A DNA stretch of 6,517 nt, from contig PEUI01000330.1 in assembly GCA_002785585.1 (NCBI GenBank), positions 11,036 through 17,552 of the forward strand. Direction: 5' to 3'. The notes beneath the pieces are model-generated. The model was not told where the DNA came from. It made no database searches and worked only from the letters and a program-made list of their open reading frames with translations. Position 1 is the stretch's first letter, and every line of letters begins with the position of its first letter. Source of the stretch: Lysobacterales bacterium CG02_land_8_20_14_3_00_62_12. GTDB lineage: Bacteria; Pseudomonadota; Gammaproteobacteria; Xanthomonadales; Ahniellaceae. Both the position numbers and the translations under genes were made by a program. Positions 1 to 5,885 of this stretch are shown one piece after another.

Positions 1-841
1 TCAGCACGACGATCATCAACAACAGCGCCAGCGAGATTTCGCCGCCCAACGCAAACGCGCCATTGGCCACCGCCCACATCAAGCCAGCCACCGGCAGCAG
101 ACCGACCACCGCGACCAGATAGATCGTCCATTCCCGCGACAGACCCAACCATGAAGCGGCACGCAGTTGCGCCGGATCCGCGGGCTCGGCGTGGCCGCGC
201 AGATATTTCTGGCCCCACAAAAACAAACCGAGCCCGAGCAGCATGCCGATACCGGCGGCACCAAAACCATAGCGCCAACCGAAAGTCTGGCCGAGATAAC
301 CGCACACCAACGACGCAAACAATGCGCCCAGATTGATGCCCGCGTAGAACAGGCTGAAACCGGAATCGCGGCGGGGATCGTCGAGCGCGTAGAGTTTGCC
401 GACGATGGTGGAAATGTTCGGTTTGAGAAAACCGACGCCCATGATGATCAGCGCCAGCGAGAAATAAAATACCGTCAACGCCGACTGATCGCGCACCACC
501 ACGCCGTTGACGATGGTCGCGGCATTGCCTTCGACCGCCATGCCGGCGTGGCCCAGGCAAAGCAGGATGCCGCCGAAAATCACCGCCTTGCGCATACCCA
601 AATAGCGATCAGCGAGCAGGCCGCCGAATACCGGAATGCAATACACCAGGCCGCCGTAAGCACCGAGCACATCGAGGCCGCGGCGATCGCCAAATTGGTG
701 GTGCTGAAGCAAATACAGCAGCAGCAGCGCCTTCATGCCGTAGAACGAAAAACGCTCCCACATTTCGGTGAAAAAACACACGTAAACCCCTTTGGGATGG
801 CCGAGAAACTGATCGTTGGCGCAGGTTTCGGCGGTCGTCAT
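1..841 (-). CDS. Proton-dependent oligopeptide transporter (POT/PTR2, MFS), N-terminal part, cut by window start
   Basis: This is an inner-membrane symporter of the POT family, which takes up di- and tripeptides using the proton gradient. Reading the minus strand from the ATG at 841 gives 280 codons open to the window edge; family members are usually about 450-550 residues, so the C-terminal half lies outside. The POT motif ExxER is present as E26-x-x-E29-R30 followed by FSFYG, in the first membrane helix. GGLLADRYLG (73-82) is the MFS loop 2-3 motif, a conserved-type lysine sits in GFLKPNIS (K140), and FYAGINLGAL (165-174) is the second PTR2 signature. Several hydrophobic segments follow (for example 61-75, 124-139, 191-209, 239-258, 266-280). 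The next upstream ATG (849) meets a stop after two codons, which supports 841 as the start, although no good Shine-Dalgarno is seen. The exact substrate cannot be told. It is divergent from valS. Confidence 0.95.
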   Translation of the reverse strand, partial: MTTAETCANDQFLGHPKGVYVCFFTEMWERFSFYGMKALLLLYLLQHHQFGDRRGLDVLGAYGGLVYCIPVFGGLLADRYLGMRKAVIFGGILLCLGHAGMAVEGNAATIVNGVVVRDQSALTVFYFSLALIIMGVGFLKPNISTIVGKLYALDDPRRDSGFSLFYAGINLGALFASLVCGYLGQTFGWRYGFGAAGIGMLLGLGLFLWGQKYLRGHAEPADPAQLRAASWLGLSREWTIYLVAVVGLLPVAGLMWAVANGAFALGGEISLALLLMIVVL

Positions 842-871
842 CAGAGCATCTGCTGGGGAGGGGAGCGGCGC

Positions 872-877
872 AGTATA
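872..877 (-). promoter_or_regulatory. Possible -10 box for the peptide transporter gene
   Basis: The minus strand reads TATACT, five of six matches to the sigma-70 -10 consensus, 30 bases before the transporter ATG at 841. The best -35 candidate at 894-899 (CCGACC, 16-base spacer) matches only three of six positions, so this is a weak prediction based mainly on the -10 sequence and its position. Confidence 0.25.
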
Positions 878-943
878 GCGAGGCACTGGGCACGGTCGGC
901 GGGCCTTGCAGCAGCAGAAACACAGTGCCTTCGGCTGTTGAAA

Positions 944-1006
944 GAGCGCCGCTTGCGTCGCGATTATCGAACCTGCGAACAATCGCGACGCAAGCGGCGC
1001 TCCCAC
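944..1006 (-). repeat. REP-like extragenic palindrome with perfect 22-bp arms and GTGG head
   Basis: Bases 944-965 are the exact reverse complement of 981-1002 (22 pairs, no mismatch), separated by a 15-base loop (966-980). On the minus strand the stem is directly preceded by GTGG (1006-1003). A GTRG-type tetranucleotide abutting a palindrome is the hallmark of REP elements mobilised by RAYT transposases, and GTGGGAGCG-type palindromes are common dispersed repeats in pseudomonads and xanthomonads. The seen part is the perfect palindrome; membership of a dispersed family is inferred. It lies between divergent genes and has no T-run, so it is not an ordinary intrinsic terminator, but a stem this long could block read-through or form a cruciform. 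Confidence 0.75.
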
Positions 1007-1017
1007 GGCGCTCCCAC
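996..1017 (-). repeat. Perfect 11-bp tandem duplication of the palindrome head
   Basis: The plus-strand unit GGCGCTCCCAC occurs at 996-1006 and immediately again at 1007-1017. On the minus strand this is GTGGGAGCGCC twice, that is the head plus the first seven bases of the palindrome arm. It looks like a duplication of the palindrome edge, from slippage or from an aborted second REP copy. Confidence 0.85.
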
Positions 1018-1120
1018 AAGGGCAGCCCCCATGAGTGCTCGGGTACGGCCTAAATCTTTGGCCAAGGTCGCATGCTCGGCGCCGGCTTGGTAGCCTTGGC
1101 ATCTTTCCCCACAGTGATCG

Positions 1121-1140
1121 CGCACGGCCAAGTCCGTGCG
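1121..1140 (+). promoter_or_regulatory. Small hairpin in the valS leader
   Basis: CGCACGG (1121-1127) pairs perfectly with CCGTGCG (1134-1140) around a 6-base loop. It ends four bases before the Shine-Dalgarno of valS. No U-tract follows, so it is not an intrinsic terminator. It could modulate ribosome access or mRNA stability, but in DNA this GC-rich a 7-bp stem can arise by chance. Confidence 0.35.
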
Positions 1141-1144
1141 TTAC

Positions 1145-1148
1145 GGAG
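1145..1148 (+). promoter_or_regulatory. Ribosome binding site that fixes the valS start
   Basis: GGAG lies five bases before the ATG at 1154. It selects this ATG over an in-frame GTG at 1136, which would add six residues (starting within the leader hairpin) that have no counterpart in the E. coli protein, and which has no Shine-Dalgarno of its own. Confidence 0.8.
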
Positions 1149-1153
1149 CGAGC

Positions 1154-3967
1154 ATGGACAAGAGTTTCGAACCCAAGGCCATCGAGGCGCACTGGTATCC
1201 CCTTTGGGAAGCCAGCGGCTATTTCGCACCAGCGGGCGATGGCGAGCCGTACACGATCATGCTGCCGCCGCCGAATATCACCGGCACCTTGCACATGGGT
1301 CACGCCTTTCAACACACGCTGATGGACACGCTGATTCGCTATCAGCGCATGCAGGGGCGACGCACCTTGTGGCAGCTCGGCACCGACCACGCCGGCATCG
1401 CCACCGAGATGGTGGTTGGGCGCAATCTGGCGCGCGAACAGTTGAGCCGCGACGGCCTCGGCCGCGAGGCTTTCGTCGAGCGCGTCTGGCAGTGGAAAGA
1501 GGAATCCGGCACCACCATCACCCGCCAGATGCGTCGCCTTGGCACCTCCGGCGATTGGTCGCGCGAGCGCTTCACGATGGATGCCGGACTCTCGCAAGCA
1601 GTGATCGAAACCTTTGTGCGCCTGTACGAAGAAAAGAAAATCTATCGCGGCCAAAAACTGGTGAATTGGGATCCGGTCTTGCTGACCGCGATCTCCGATC
1701 TGGAAGTAGTCAGCGAAGAAGAAAACGGCAAGCTCTGGTCGATTGCCTACCCGCTCAGCGATGGCGGCGGCAGTTTGGTCGTTGCTACCACGCGCCCGGA
1801 AACCCTGCTCGGCGACAGCGCCGTGGCGGTGCATCCAGACGACGAGCGCTATCAGCATCTGATCGGCAAGGCCCTGCGGCTGCCGCTGTGCGATCGCGAG
1901 ATCCCGATCATCGCCGACAGTTACGTCGAAAAAGATTTCGGCACCGGCTGCGTCAAAATTACCCCGGCGCATGATTTCAACGACTACGCCATCGGCCAGC
2001 GCCATGACTTGCCGCTGCGCAACATCTTTACCCCAGACGCCAAAATCAACGACCAGGCACCGGAAAAATATCGCGGCATGGATCGCTACGTCGCCCGCAA
2101 AGCGGTGCTCGCCGACCTCACCGAATTGGGTTTATTGATCGAAGAAAAGCCGCACAAACTCATGGTGCCCCGTGGTGATCGCAGCGGCCAGGTGATCGAG
2201 CCGTATCTGACCTGGCAGTGGTTCGTTGCCATGGATGATCTGGCGCGGCGTGGACTGGAATTGGTCGAAGGCGTCGCTGGCGCGCCCGGTCGGGTGAAGT
2301 TTGTGCCGGACAATTGGATCAACACCTATCGCCATTGGCTCGGCAATATTCAAGACTGGTGCATCAGTCGGCAATTGTGGTGGGGCCATCGCATCCCGGC
2401 CTGGTACGACGCTGCTGGCAAGATCTACGTCGCCCGCGATGCCGAGGCGGCACAAGCCTTGGCCGATCAGGATGGCGCCGCCGGCCGCCCGCTCAGCCGC
2501 GAAAACGACGTACTCGAAACCTGGTTTTCTTCAGCGCTGTGGTCACATTCCACGTTGGGATGGCCTGACCCGGCGGCGATGAAAAAATATGGCTATGCCG
2601 AGTTTTTGCCGACCTCGGTACTGGTCACCGGCTTCGACATCATCTTCTTCTGGGTCGCCCGGATGATCATGATGACCGAGCACTTCACCGGCCAGGTGCC
2701 GTTCAAGGATGTCTACATCACCGGCCTGGTGCGCGACAAAGACGGCAACAAGATGTCCAAGTCCAAGGGCAATGTGCTCGATCCGCTGGACCTGATCGAC
2801 GGCATCCTCATCGACGACCTGGTCGCCAAACGCACCAGTGGATTGATGCAGCCGCAGATGGCGGAGAAGATCGAGAAAGCCACCCGCAAAGAGTTTCCCA
2901 ATGGCATCAACGCCGTCGGTGCCGACGCGCTGCGCTTCACCTTTGCCGCGCTCGCCACTCATGGTCGCGATATCAAGTTCGATCTGGCGCGCTGCGATGG
3001 CTACAAGAACTTCTGCAACAAGTTGTGGAACGCGGCGCGCTTCGTATTGATGAACACCGAGGACTACCACGCCACCAACGCGATGGCGATCAGCACCCTG
3101 ACCGAAGCCGAACGCTGGATCCAGCATCGACTCGAACTGACCATCACCGAAGTACACGCACAATTTGCCTGCTACCGCTTTGATCTGGTGGCGCAGGCGC
3201 TCTACGAGTTTGTCTGGAACGACTTCTGCGACTGGTTTCTGGAACTGGCCAAGCCCGCGCTCAACGGCGATGACGCCACCGCAGCCGCCGCCACCCGTGG
3301 CACCCTGCTGCGGGTTTTGGAAACCACCTTGCGACTGCTGCATCCGCTGATTCCGTTCGTCACCGAAGAAATCTGGCAGAACGTGGCACCGCGTCTGGGC
3401 CTTGCGATCACCGGTCAATTCATCGCGACGCAAGCCTATCCGCAATCCGCCAGCGCATCGCCCGCCGAGGCCAGCAGCACCGCCAGCGCGGTCGTCGAGA
3501 TCGAATGGCTGAAGGCGGTGCTGGCCGGAATCCGCCGCATCCGTGGCGAAATGAATATCTCGCCGGCCAAAGTGATTCCGCTGTGGTTTGCCGATGGCGT
3601 CGCCAGCGACCGCCAACGGGTCGCCAAGTTTGCCAGCCAGATCAGCTTTCTGGCGCGCACCGAAGTGCCGCAATGGTTGCCGGTTGGCCAGCCGGAGCCG
3701 GCGTCGGCGACCGCCATCTTGCACGAACTGCGGGTACTGATTCCGCTTGCCGGGCTGATCGATCTCGGCGCCGAGCGCCAGCGCATCGCGAAAGAAGTCA
3801 CCCGCGTTATTGCCGAGATCGAAAAATGCCAGACCAAGCTCAGTCGCGACAGCTTCGTCGCCAGCGCCCCGGCTGCGGTGGTCGAACAGGAGCGCACCCG
3901 GCTCGCCGACTTCACCGCCTTGCTGGCCGGATTGCGCGAGCAGTTGAGCAAGCTGCAAGCGCCGTAG
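1154..3967 (+). CDS. valS: Valyl-tRNA synthetase (class Ia), complete
   Basis: This cytoplasmic enzyme charges tRNA(Val) with valine and hydrolyses mischarged Thr-tRNA(Val). The product is 937 residues (E. coli ValRS is 951) and is colinear with it. The N-terminal Rossmann catalytic core has the HIGH-type motif HMGH at 47-50 inside PPPNITGTLHMGHAFQ. The CP1 editing domain carries TTRPE (212-216) and PAHDFND (271-277). The core resumes with CISRQLWWGHRIPAWY (403-418) and has KMSKS at 533-537. An anticodon-binding alpha-helical domain follows (roughly 640-810), then the ValRS-specific C-terminal coiled-coil arm (about 873-936) that contacts the tRNA. The gene ends with tandem stops TAG TGA (3965-3970). 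No frameshift or missing catalytic motif is seen. Unlike E. coli, where holC lies directly upstream of valS, here the upstream neighbour is a divergent peptide transporter, so valS appears to be monocistronic. Confidence 0.99.
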   Translation: MDKSFEPKAIEAHWYPLWEASGYFAPAGDGEPYTIMLPPPNITGTLHMGHAFQHTLMDTLIRYQRMQGRRTLWQLGTDHAGIATEMVVGRNLAREQLSRDGLGREAFVERVWQWKEESGTTITRQMRRLGTSGDWSRERFTMDAGLSQAVIETFVRLYEEKKIYRGQKLVNWDPVLLTAISDLEVVSEEENGKLWSIAYPLSDGGGSLVVATTRPETLLGDSAVAVHPDDERYQHLIGKALRLPLCDREIPIIADSYVEKDFGTGCVKITPAHDFNDYAIGQRHDLPLRNIFTPDAKINDQAPEKYRGMDRYVARKAVLADLTELGLLIEEKPHKLMVPRGDRSGQVIEPYLTWQWFVAMDDLARRGLELVEGVAGAPGRVKFVPDNWINTYRHWLGNIQDWCISRQLWWGHRIPAWYDAAGKIYVARDAEAAQALADQDGAAGRPLSRENDVLETWFSSALWSHSTLGWPDPAAMKKYGYAEFLPTSVLVTGFDIIFFWVARMIMMTEHFTGQVPFKDVYITGLVRDKDGNKMSKSKGNVLDPLDLIDGILIDDLVAKRTSGLMQPQMAEKIEKATRKEFPNGINAVGADALRFTFAALATHGRDIKFDLARCDGYKNFCNKLWNAARFVLMNTEDYHATNAMAISTLTEAERWIQHRLELTITEVHAQFACYRFDLVAQALYEFVWNDFCDWFLELAKPALNGDDATAAAATRGTLLRVLETTLRLLHPLIPFVTEEIWQNVAPRLGLAITGQFIATQAYPQSASASPAEASSTASAVVEIEWLKAVLAGIRRIRGEMNISPAKVIPLWFADGVASDRQRVAKFASQISFLARTEVPQWLPVGQPEPASATAILHELRVLIPLAGLIDLGAERQRIAKEVTRVIAEIEKCQTKLSRDSFVASAPAAVVEQERTRLADFTALLAGLREQLSKLQAP

Positions 3968-3974
3968 TGAGCCC

Positions 3975-4010
3975 GTCGGTTCCAGCGCTGCGCGCTTTGA
4001 ACCGACCTAC
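3975..4010 (-). repeat. GTAG-headed palindrome 1, downstream of valS
   Basis: GTCGGTTC (3975-3982) pairs with GAACCGAC (3999-4006), eight perfect pairs. An inner stem AGCGC (3984-3988) with GCGCT (3992-3996) closes on a 3-base loop. On the minus strand GTAG (4010-4007) directly abuts the stem, as in REP elements. It starts seven bases after the valS stop codon. With no T-run it is not a canonical intrinsic terminator, but it could form a stable 3' end for the valS mRNA. Confidence 0.65.
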
Positions 4011-4040
4011 CCATGACAACCCAATGGCGACCCGCAGTGC

Positions 4041-4071
4041 GTAGCCCGGATGAAGCGCAGCGCAATCCGGG
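4041..4071 (+). repeat. GTAG-headed palindrome 2 (GTAGCCCGGAT type)
   Basis: GTAG (4041-4044) is followed directly by CCCGGAT (4045-4051), a 13-base loop, and ATCCGGG (4065-4071), seven perfect pairs. The sequence type GTAGCCCGGAT...AATCCGGG is, from general knowledge, a common dispersed intergenic repeat in gamma- and betaproteobacteria. It points in the opposite direction to the two related elements at 4135-4165 and 4185-4215, with which it shares head, stem length and loop length. Confidence 0.75.
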
Positions 4072-4134
4072 AAAGAAGCCCGGGGAAAAGCCAAACACCT
4101 GATTGGTCCCTGCTACTTGGTGCCATATTGATCC

Positions 4135-4165
4135 CCCGCATTCCACTTCGTTCCATGCGGGCTAC
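4135..4165 (-). repeat. GTAG-headed palindrome 3 (GTAGCCCGCAT variant)
   Basis: On the minus strand GTAG (4165-4162) abuts CCCGCAT (4161-4155), followed by a 13-base loop and ATGCGGG (4141-4135). Compared with palindrome 2, one stem position is changed G to C and its partner C to G, so pairing is kept. Eight of 13 loop bases also match. It lies inside the first unit of the 50-base tandem duplication. Confidence 0.75.
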
Positions 4166-4184
4166 TTGCACCCCCGCTTGATCC

Positions 4185-4215
4185 CCCGCATTCCACTTCG
4201 TTCCATGCGGGCTAC
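4185..4215 (-). repeat. GTAG-headed palindrome 4 (identical to palindrome 3)
   Basis: This is an exact second copy of palindrome 3, with arms at 4185-4191 and 4205-4211 and the GTAG head at 4215-4212 on the minus strand. It arose with the tandem duplication. Being 16 bases past the rimI stop, it is the first structured element the operon transcript would form after the coding region. No T-run follows it. Confidence 0.75.
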
Positions 4216-4230
4216 TTGATCCCCGCTTGT

Positions 4231-4704
4231 CTAATCAGAGAGCAGCTCGTAGGCCATCACCAGGGCGTCTTCGCGGCGATTGTTGCGCGCCGGGTAGTAA
4301 CGCGGGCGGCGGCCGATTTCGTTGAAACCAATGGCTTGATAGAGATGGGCAGCGGCCAGATTGCTCGGCCGCACTTCCAGAAACACCCGTTGCACGCGGT
4401 GCCAGCGCGCCAGATCGATGGCGCGATTGATCAAGCGGCGGCCATGGCCGTGACACTGCTCGGCGGGATCGACGCAGATATTCAGCACATGCGCTTCGCC
4501 AGCGGCGACCGACAGCATGAAGTAACCGATGATTTCCGCCGGCAGCGCCAGCACAAATCCGTGATAGCCAGCGCGCAGGCAATCGCGAAAAATCTGCTGG
4601 GTCCAGGGAAACTCATAAGCGCGCTGTTCGATCACCATGATCTCGCCCAGATCGGCTTCGCGCATCGGCCGACACATGGCCATGGCATCGGCTGCGGCGG
4701 CCAT
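4231..4704 (-). CDS. rimI: Ribosomal protein bS18-alanine N-acetyltransferase (GNAT family)
   Basis: RimI acetylates the N-terminal alanine of ribosomal protein S18 using acetyl-CoA, in the cytoplasm. The product is 157 residues (E. coli 148). It has the RimI landmarks in order: IEQRAYEFPW (25-34), the beta strand VLNICVDP (73-80) leading into the acetyl-CoA pyrophosphate loop QCHGHG (83-88), FLEVRPSN (108-115), LYQAIGF (121-127), and the C-terminal YYP...REDALVMA (136-151). E110 and Y122 correspond to the catalytic pair E103 and Y115 described for Salmonella RimI. The start is uncertain: ATG 4704 lies three bases after the holD stop and suits translational coupling, whereas the in-frame ATG at 4683 would give exactly the E. 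coli N-terminal length. Neither has a clear Shine-Dalgarno. It is the last gene of the minus-strand operon. Confidence 0.93.
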   Translation of the reverse strand: MAAAADAMAMCRPMREADLGEIMVIEQRAYEFPWTQQIFRDCLRAGYHGFVLALPAEIIGYFMLSVAAGEAHVLNICVDPAEQCHGHGRRLINRAIDLARWHRVQRVFLEVRPSNLAAAHLYQAIGFNEIGRRPRYYPARNNRREDALVMAYELLSD

Positions 4705-4707
4705 CGA

Positions 4708-5274
4708 TCAGGACGACAACGGTTTGAGTAGCGGCTTGATCGCCCACCACAAGGCGCGGCGGGCGGCAGCGGAACCCCGCAACTCCGCGAGGGTGGGCAC
4801 GCGCACGCCGAGCACGTCGCTCGGCAGTGGCGCCGCCATGCCGACCTGCACGGCAAACCGCGCGACCCCTTGCGGCACGGTATCCGGCGTGCAGACGGTG
4901 CAGCCCGGCAGAACCCGAGCCAGCGCCCGCAGCAGCGGCGCGTCGGCTTCACGACGATGTTCCAGCACCAGCAAAACCGCATCGCCGCGCCAGGGTGCCC
5001 GTTGCGCCTGGGCTCGTGGTGTCGGCGTCGGCGTCGGTGCGGCGTTGATGGCGGTGATGACGGTAGCGGTTGCCAGCGGCGCGGTGGCAAGCACCGCTGC
5101 CACTGCCGGAGCGGGCACCGCGCCGGATCGTGGGTCGGCCCGCGGGCGCACTGGCGCCACCGCTTCCGGCGTCCGCAACGGCAAGGCGTTGGGGTCGCGC
5201 CGTCGCCAGGTTTCAAAACCCATGGCCGCCAGCAGGCGGACGCGCTCAGCCTCGGCTAACCGCTGGCCGATCAC
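4708..5274 (-). CDS. holD: Divergent DNA polymerase III psi subunit (HolD-like)
   Basis: Psi links the clamp-loader collar to chi, which in turn binds SSB. The 188-residue product resembles E. coli HolD (137 residues) at both ends. The N-terminal segment RLLAAMGFETWRRRDPNAL (13-31) parallels the clamp-loader-binding peptide of HolD (LQQLGITQWSLRRPGAL), including the tryptophan (W23). The C-terminal RVPTLAELRGSAAARRALWWAI (158-179) parallels ASPALTDLRANPTARAALWQQI. Between them the core VLLVLEHRREAD (100-111) is preceded by an Ala/Pro/Thr-rich stretch (about 36-94, with PTPTPTP at 80-86) absent from E. coli, probably a disordered linker. The position directly before rimI matches the E. coli holD-rimI operon. 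Start GTG 5274 forms a GTGA overlap with the upstream stop, and a later start would remove the conserved N-terminal peptide. The identification rests on recalled similarity and synteny, since a profile search could not be run. Confidence 0.77.
   Translation of the reverse strand: MIGQRLAEAERVRLLAAMGFETWRRRDPNALPLRTPEAVAPVRPRADPRSGAVPAPAVAAVLATAPLATATVITAINAAPTPTPTPRAQAQRAPWRGDAVLLVLEHRREADAPLLRALARVLPGCTVCTPDTVPQGVARFAVQVGMAAPLPSDVLGVRVPTLAELRGSAAARRALWWAIKPLLKPLSS
5021..5038 (-). repeat. Short hexanucleotide repeat encoding Pro-Thr in the HolD linker
   Basis: On the plus strand GTCGGC occurs twice and GTCGGT once, in direct succession. In the reading frame of the HolD-like gene this encodes part of the Pro-Thr run at residues 80-86. 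Because the unit is six bases, gain or loss would not shift the frame but would change the linker length. Confidence 0.6.
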
Positions 5275-5885
5275 GGTGGCAACTCGCCAAGGTCAACCCA
5301 GAAAGCGTCGAAAACTTGATCGATGGCGGCGGCAAATGCACGCACACTGGCCCGCATGCCGTCGCCATCGGCAGCGACCGTGGCGGCGTAATCGTTGACC
5401 AGCAACGGCGGCATCCGCGCCCCTTGCTCGACGCGCAATTCCAGTCGCACCCGCGCGCTCCAGCCGGTCGCTGCGTGGACGCGCTCAAAACTGTCGACTC
5501 GGCCGAAAATGCGCCGACTATCGAGGCTCGGCGGCAAGCGATCGGTGACCAGGGCGGCGGCGTTGCGGGCGCGCAGAAATTGGATCAGGCGGCGTTGCAG
5601 CAAAAGCCCCGGCGAGTTTTCCCAGAGTTGATAGTGATAGGCGCGGATGCTGCCTTCGGGCTGGTTGGCATAGAGCATCGACAAATCGTTGTAAACGCCA
5701 TCGGCGACCAACGCATCGACGATGATCGGCAGCGCAAAACGCGGCGCCGTCGCGGTGATCGGCGCAGTTTCCACGCGCGCCGGCATCCGGTAGTAGGTCA
5801 AGTCCGGCACCGGCGCGCTGGCGCAGCCAGCCAGTGTCGCGACGCCGCCGCAGACCAAGGCACAACAACGCAGCATCGGCATCAT
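5271..5885 (-). CDS. ABC-type transport auxiliary lipoprotein, PqiC-like
   Basis: This is an outer-membrane lipoprotein predicted to work with an MlaD/PqiB-type MCE protein in lipid transport across the periplasm. The 204-residue product has a hydrophobic signal peptide and a lipobox LAGC, with the lipidated cysteine at residue 21. The residue after it is alanine, not aspartate, which favours sorting to the outer membrane by Lol. The mature protein begins with a YYRMP segment (31-35), like the F/Y-Y-x-L-P start of the PqiC/DUF330 family, followed by a mixed alpha/beta domain of the usual size. It overlaps the MCE gene by four bases (ATGA) and the holD-like gene by four bases (GTGA). Three in-frame ATGs lie near the start (5885, 5882, 5876); the first is chosen because of the overlap and the GAGGA motif nine bases upstream. 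It has been assigned to the PqiC-like family by motif and context, not by search. Confidence 0.85.
   Translation of the reverse strand: MMPMLRCCALVCGGVATLAGCASAPVPDLTYYRMPARVETAPITATAPRFALPIIVDALVADGVYNDLSMLYANQPEGSIRAYHYQLWENSPGLLLQRRLIQFLRARNAAALVTDRLPPSLDSRRIFGRVDSFERVHAATGWSARVRLELRVEQGARMPPLLVNDYAATVAADGDGMRASVRAFAAAIDQVFDAFWVDLGELPP

Larger units (their letters stand above)
842..1153. other. Divergent intergenic region between the POT transporter gene and valS
   Basis: These 312 bases contain no convincing gene. They should hold the promoters of two divergent genes. What can be seen is a weak -10 candidate for the transporter, a long palindrome at 944-1002 with a duplicated 11-base flank, a short hairpin at 1121-1140, and the valS Shine-Dalgarno at 1145-1148. 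I could not identify a convincing sigma-70 promoter for valS between the palindrome and the gene, nor any T-box or other riboswitch-like leader. Confidence 0.6.
4128..4226. repeat. Two-unit tandem duplication, about 50-bp period
   Basis: Bases 4128-4168 are identical to 4178-4218 (41 bases). The unit continues into a near-match of 9 and 8 bases (CACCCCCGC at 4169-4177 against ATCCCCGC at 4219-4226). Each unit contains one GTAG-headed palindrome on the minus strand. The octamer GCTACTTG at the unit end also occurs at 4112-4119, perhaps the remnant of a further decayed copy. The array begins 2-5 bases beyond the rimI stop in the direction of rimI transcription, so it forms the 3' untranslated region of the minus-strand operon. 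Confidence 0.9.

Noticed and set aside
167..1093. Long plus-strand open frame (308 codons) over the left end
   Set aside because: It is antisense to the POT transporter, whose motifs are unmistakable on the minus strand. The predicted product is Arg/His/Ala-rich with no recognisable domain, as expected for a shadow frame in GC-rich DNA.
1136..1153. Upstream GTG start adding six residues to ValRS
   Set aside because: The GTG falls inside the leader hairpin and has no Shine-Dalgarno, whereas the ATG at 1154 has GGAG at ideal spacing and gives an E. coli-like N-terminus.
842..1153. T-box or attenuator leader for valS
   Set aside because: There is no T-box sequence, no valine-rich leader peptide and no terminator with a U-tract.
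2543..3958. Long minus-strand open frame (471 codons) inside valS
   Set aside because: It is wholly antisense to valS, which is complete with all class Ia motifs. The product has the Gly/Arg/Asp/Gln-rich look of antisense translation and no domain signature.
3975..4010. Classical Rho-independent terminator for valS
   Set aside because: The stem is good but is followed by CTACCC without any T-run, and the minus-strand side lacks one too. It is reported as a palindrome that may stabilise or end the mRNA, not as a canonical terminator.
4128..4226. Minimal CRISPR array
   Set aside because: There are only two units, contiguous and with no unique spacers. The unit contains a GTAG-headed palindrome instead, and no cas genes are present.
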